64,000 bases of DNA, taken from Durusdinium trenchii (Eukaryota > Sar > Dinophyceae > Suessiales > Symbiodiniaceae). Below are positions 63,801 through 64,000 of the stretch, piece by piece. A program made the translations under genes and the position numbers. Where the stretch lies: contig CAXAMN010018557.1 in assembly GCA_963970005.1 (NCBI GenBank), positions 614,518-678,517 of the forward strand, in the 5' to 3' direction. The notes under the pieces were generated by a model, which saw only the letters and a list, made by a program, of their open reading frames with translations, was not told the DNA's origin and did not search any database. Numbering within the stretch: position 1 is the stretch's first letter; the number at the start of each line of letters is the position of its first letter.

Positions 63801-64000
63801 CTACTAGGAGCTTTTTTCGCAGATTGTGGATATTTTGGGTGAGGCCCTGCCGCATTGGAAGGCCGGATCAGCTGGCCGGAGCCCCGACAGATGGTGACAG
63901 CGAATGAGACTTCTCACAAAGCAGCCAGTGGTACTCCAGGTCACATGAGGAACCTAGTAACAAGAAGCTACTAGGAACAAGAAGCTAGTAGAAACAAGTG
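57840..64000 (+). CDS. Long secreted-type protein, multi-exon, continues beyond the window
   Basis: Long plus frames share one style: beta-rich, few charges, many Ser/Thr/Pro and N-x-S/T sites. They are at about 57,848-58,800 (WIGFRTSNSSSYAQTVDF, LTEAVLDIISPRTFLLPSTS), 59,061-59,690 (ITIHGQSTQTLDLGYLQIYL), 59,956-61,200 (LVRPPTGFYLGDGPACPSFQ, PVPVQAGSRLLVSAPYEWKE), 61,568-62,440 (MGDFVLGIDGPVSIQARGEA) and 63,455-63,560 (ANVTLRFTLPEAGM). Introns carry R3 repeats. Very large extracellular or membrane proteins built of repeated beta-domains are common in dinoflagellates. No named domain is recognised. Exon edges are approximate. Confidence 0.6.
59724..59796. repeat. R3 repeat variant (tagtaacaagtgc)
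   Basis: Units of the form catactagtaacaagtgc and actagtaacaagaagctag lie between the exons at 59,061-59,690 and 59,956-61,219. Confidence 0.75.
63333..63820. repeat. R3 repeat clusters near the window end
   Basis: Two clusters (63,333-63,417 and 63,739-63,815) flank the exon-like stretch at 63,455-63,560. Further variant units run from 63,952 to the end of the window. Confidence 0.8.

Noticed and set aside
1-64000. Spliced-leader relics (DinoSL-type sequence) marking recycled mRNAs
   Set aside because: No stretch matching the conserved leader was found by eye. Retro-insertions here are 5'-truncated, so none would be expected.

Overview
The window looks like nuclear DNA of a dinoflagellate, most likely a suessialean or Symbiodiniaceae-type alga. 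This rests on several independent signs. There are same-strand, intron-rich genes, and some exon junctions fit GC-AG introns. There is a decayed Ty1/copia polyprotein of the type I associate with these algae. BspA-type (LRR_5) leucine-rich repeat proteins with a shared N-terminal domain are present. A calcium-dependent protein kinase is spread over about 14 kb in small exons. No bacterial operon signals, rRNA, tRNA or CRISPR array were seen.

Layout. 0.2-4.0 kb: minus-strand exons of an unrecognised gene. 4.37-29.36 kb: one very large intronless insertion, read on the minus strand. 29.4-33.5 kb: two copies of a mosaic repeat (called R2 here), a third copy of the 3' end of the large element, and a 42-bp minisatellite. 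33.5-35.7 kb: nothing firm. 35.75-37.4 kb: a Ty1/copia relic followed by a small membrane ORF. 39.8-54.1 kb: a plus-strand CDPK gene whose largest intron appears to hold exons of a PLOD/GT25-like glycosyltransferase. 56.4-64 kb: an acidic repeat ORF, a pepsin-type aspartic protease fragment, and a long secreted-type protein that runs off the window. Introns and spacers from 45 kb on carry a short 'CTACTAGGAGCAAGGACG' interspersed repeat.

The main discovery is the 4.37-29.36 kb block. R2 at 32.2 kb preserves the uninterrupted target sequence. At 4,353-4,370 and 29,359-29,376 the same 18 bp (tttgaaaagacactgttg) flank the block, and its 3' end on the minus strand finishes in a short poly(A). It is therefore a target-primed (LINE-type) retrotransposon insertion of about 25 kb. 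Inside it sits a second, 4.9-kb, 5'-truncated copy of the same element with its own poly(A) and a 21-bp target duplication, splitting one LRR gene. Without the nested copy the element is about 20 kb and is still truncated inside the reverse transcriptase domain. In minus-strand order it encodes: RT, zinc fingers, RNase H and a family-A/TV-Pol-like polymerase domain; three unknown proteins; a large protein with a GT-A-like DxD motif; an alpha/beta-hydrolase; an SF1 helicase; a 797-aa protein; three LRR_5 proteins; then a 1-kb 3' UTR. The ORFs are tightly packed (stop-start overlap ATGGCTGA; a single in-frame TAG between two ORFs), which suggests a polycistronic or polyprotein transcript. A cargo-rich giant LINE of this kind is not something I recognise as described.
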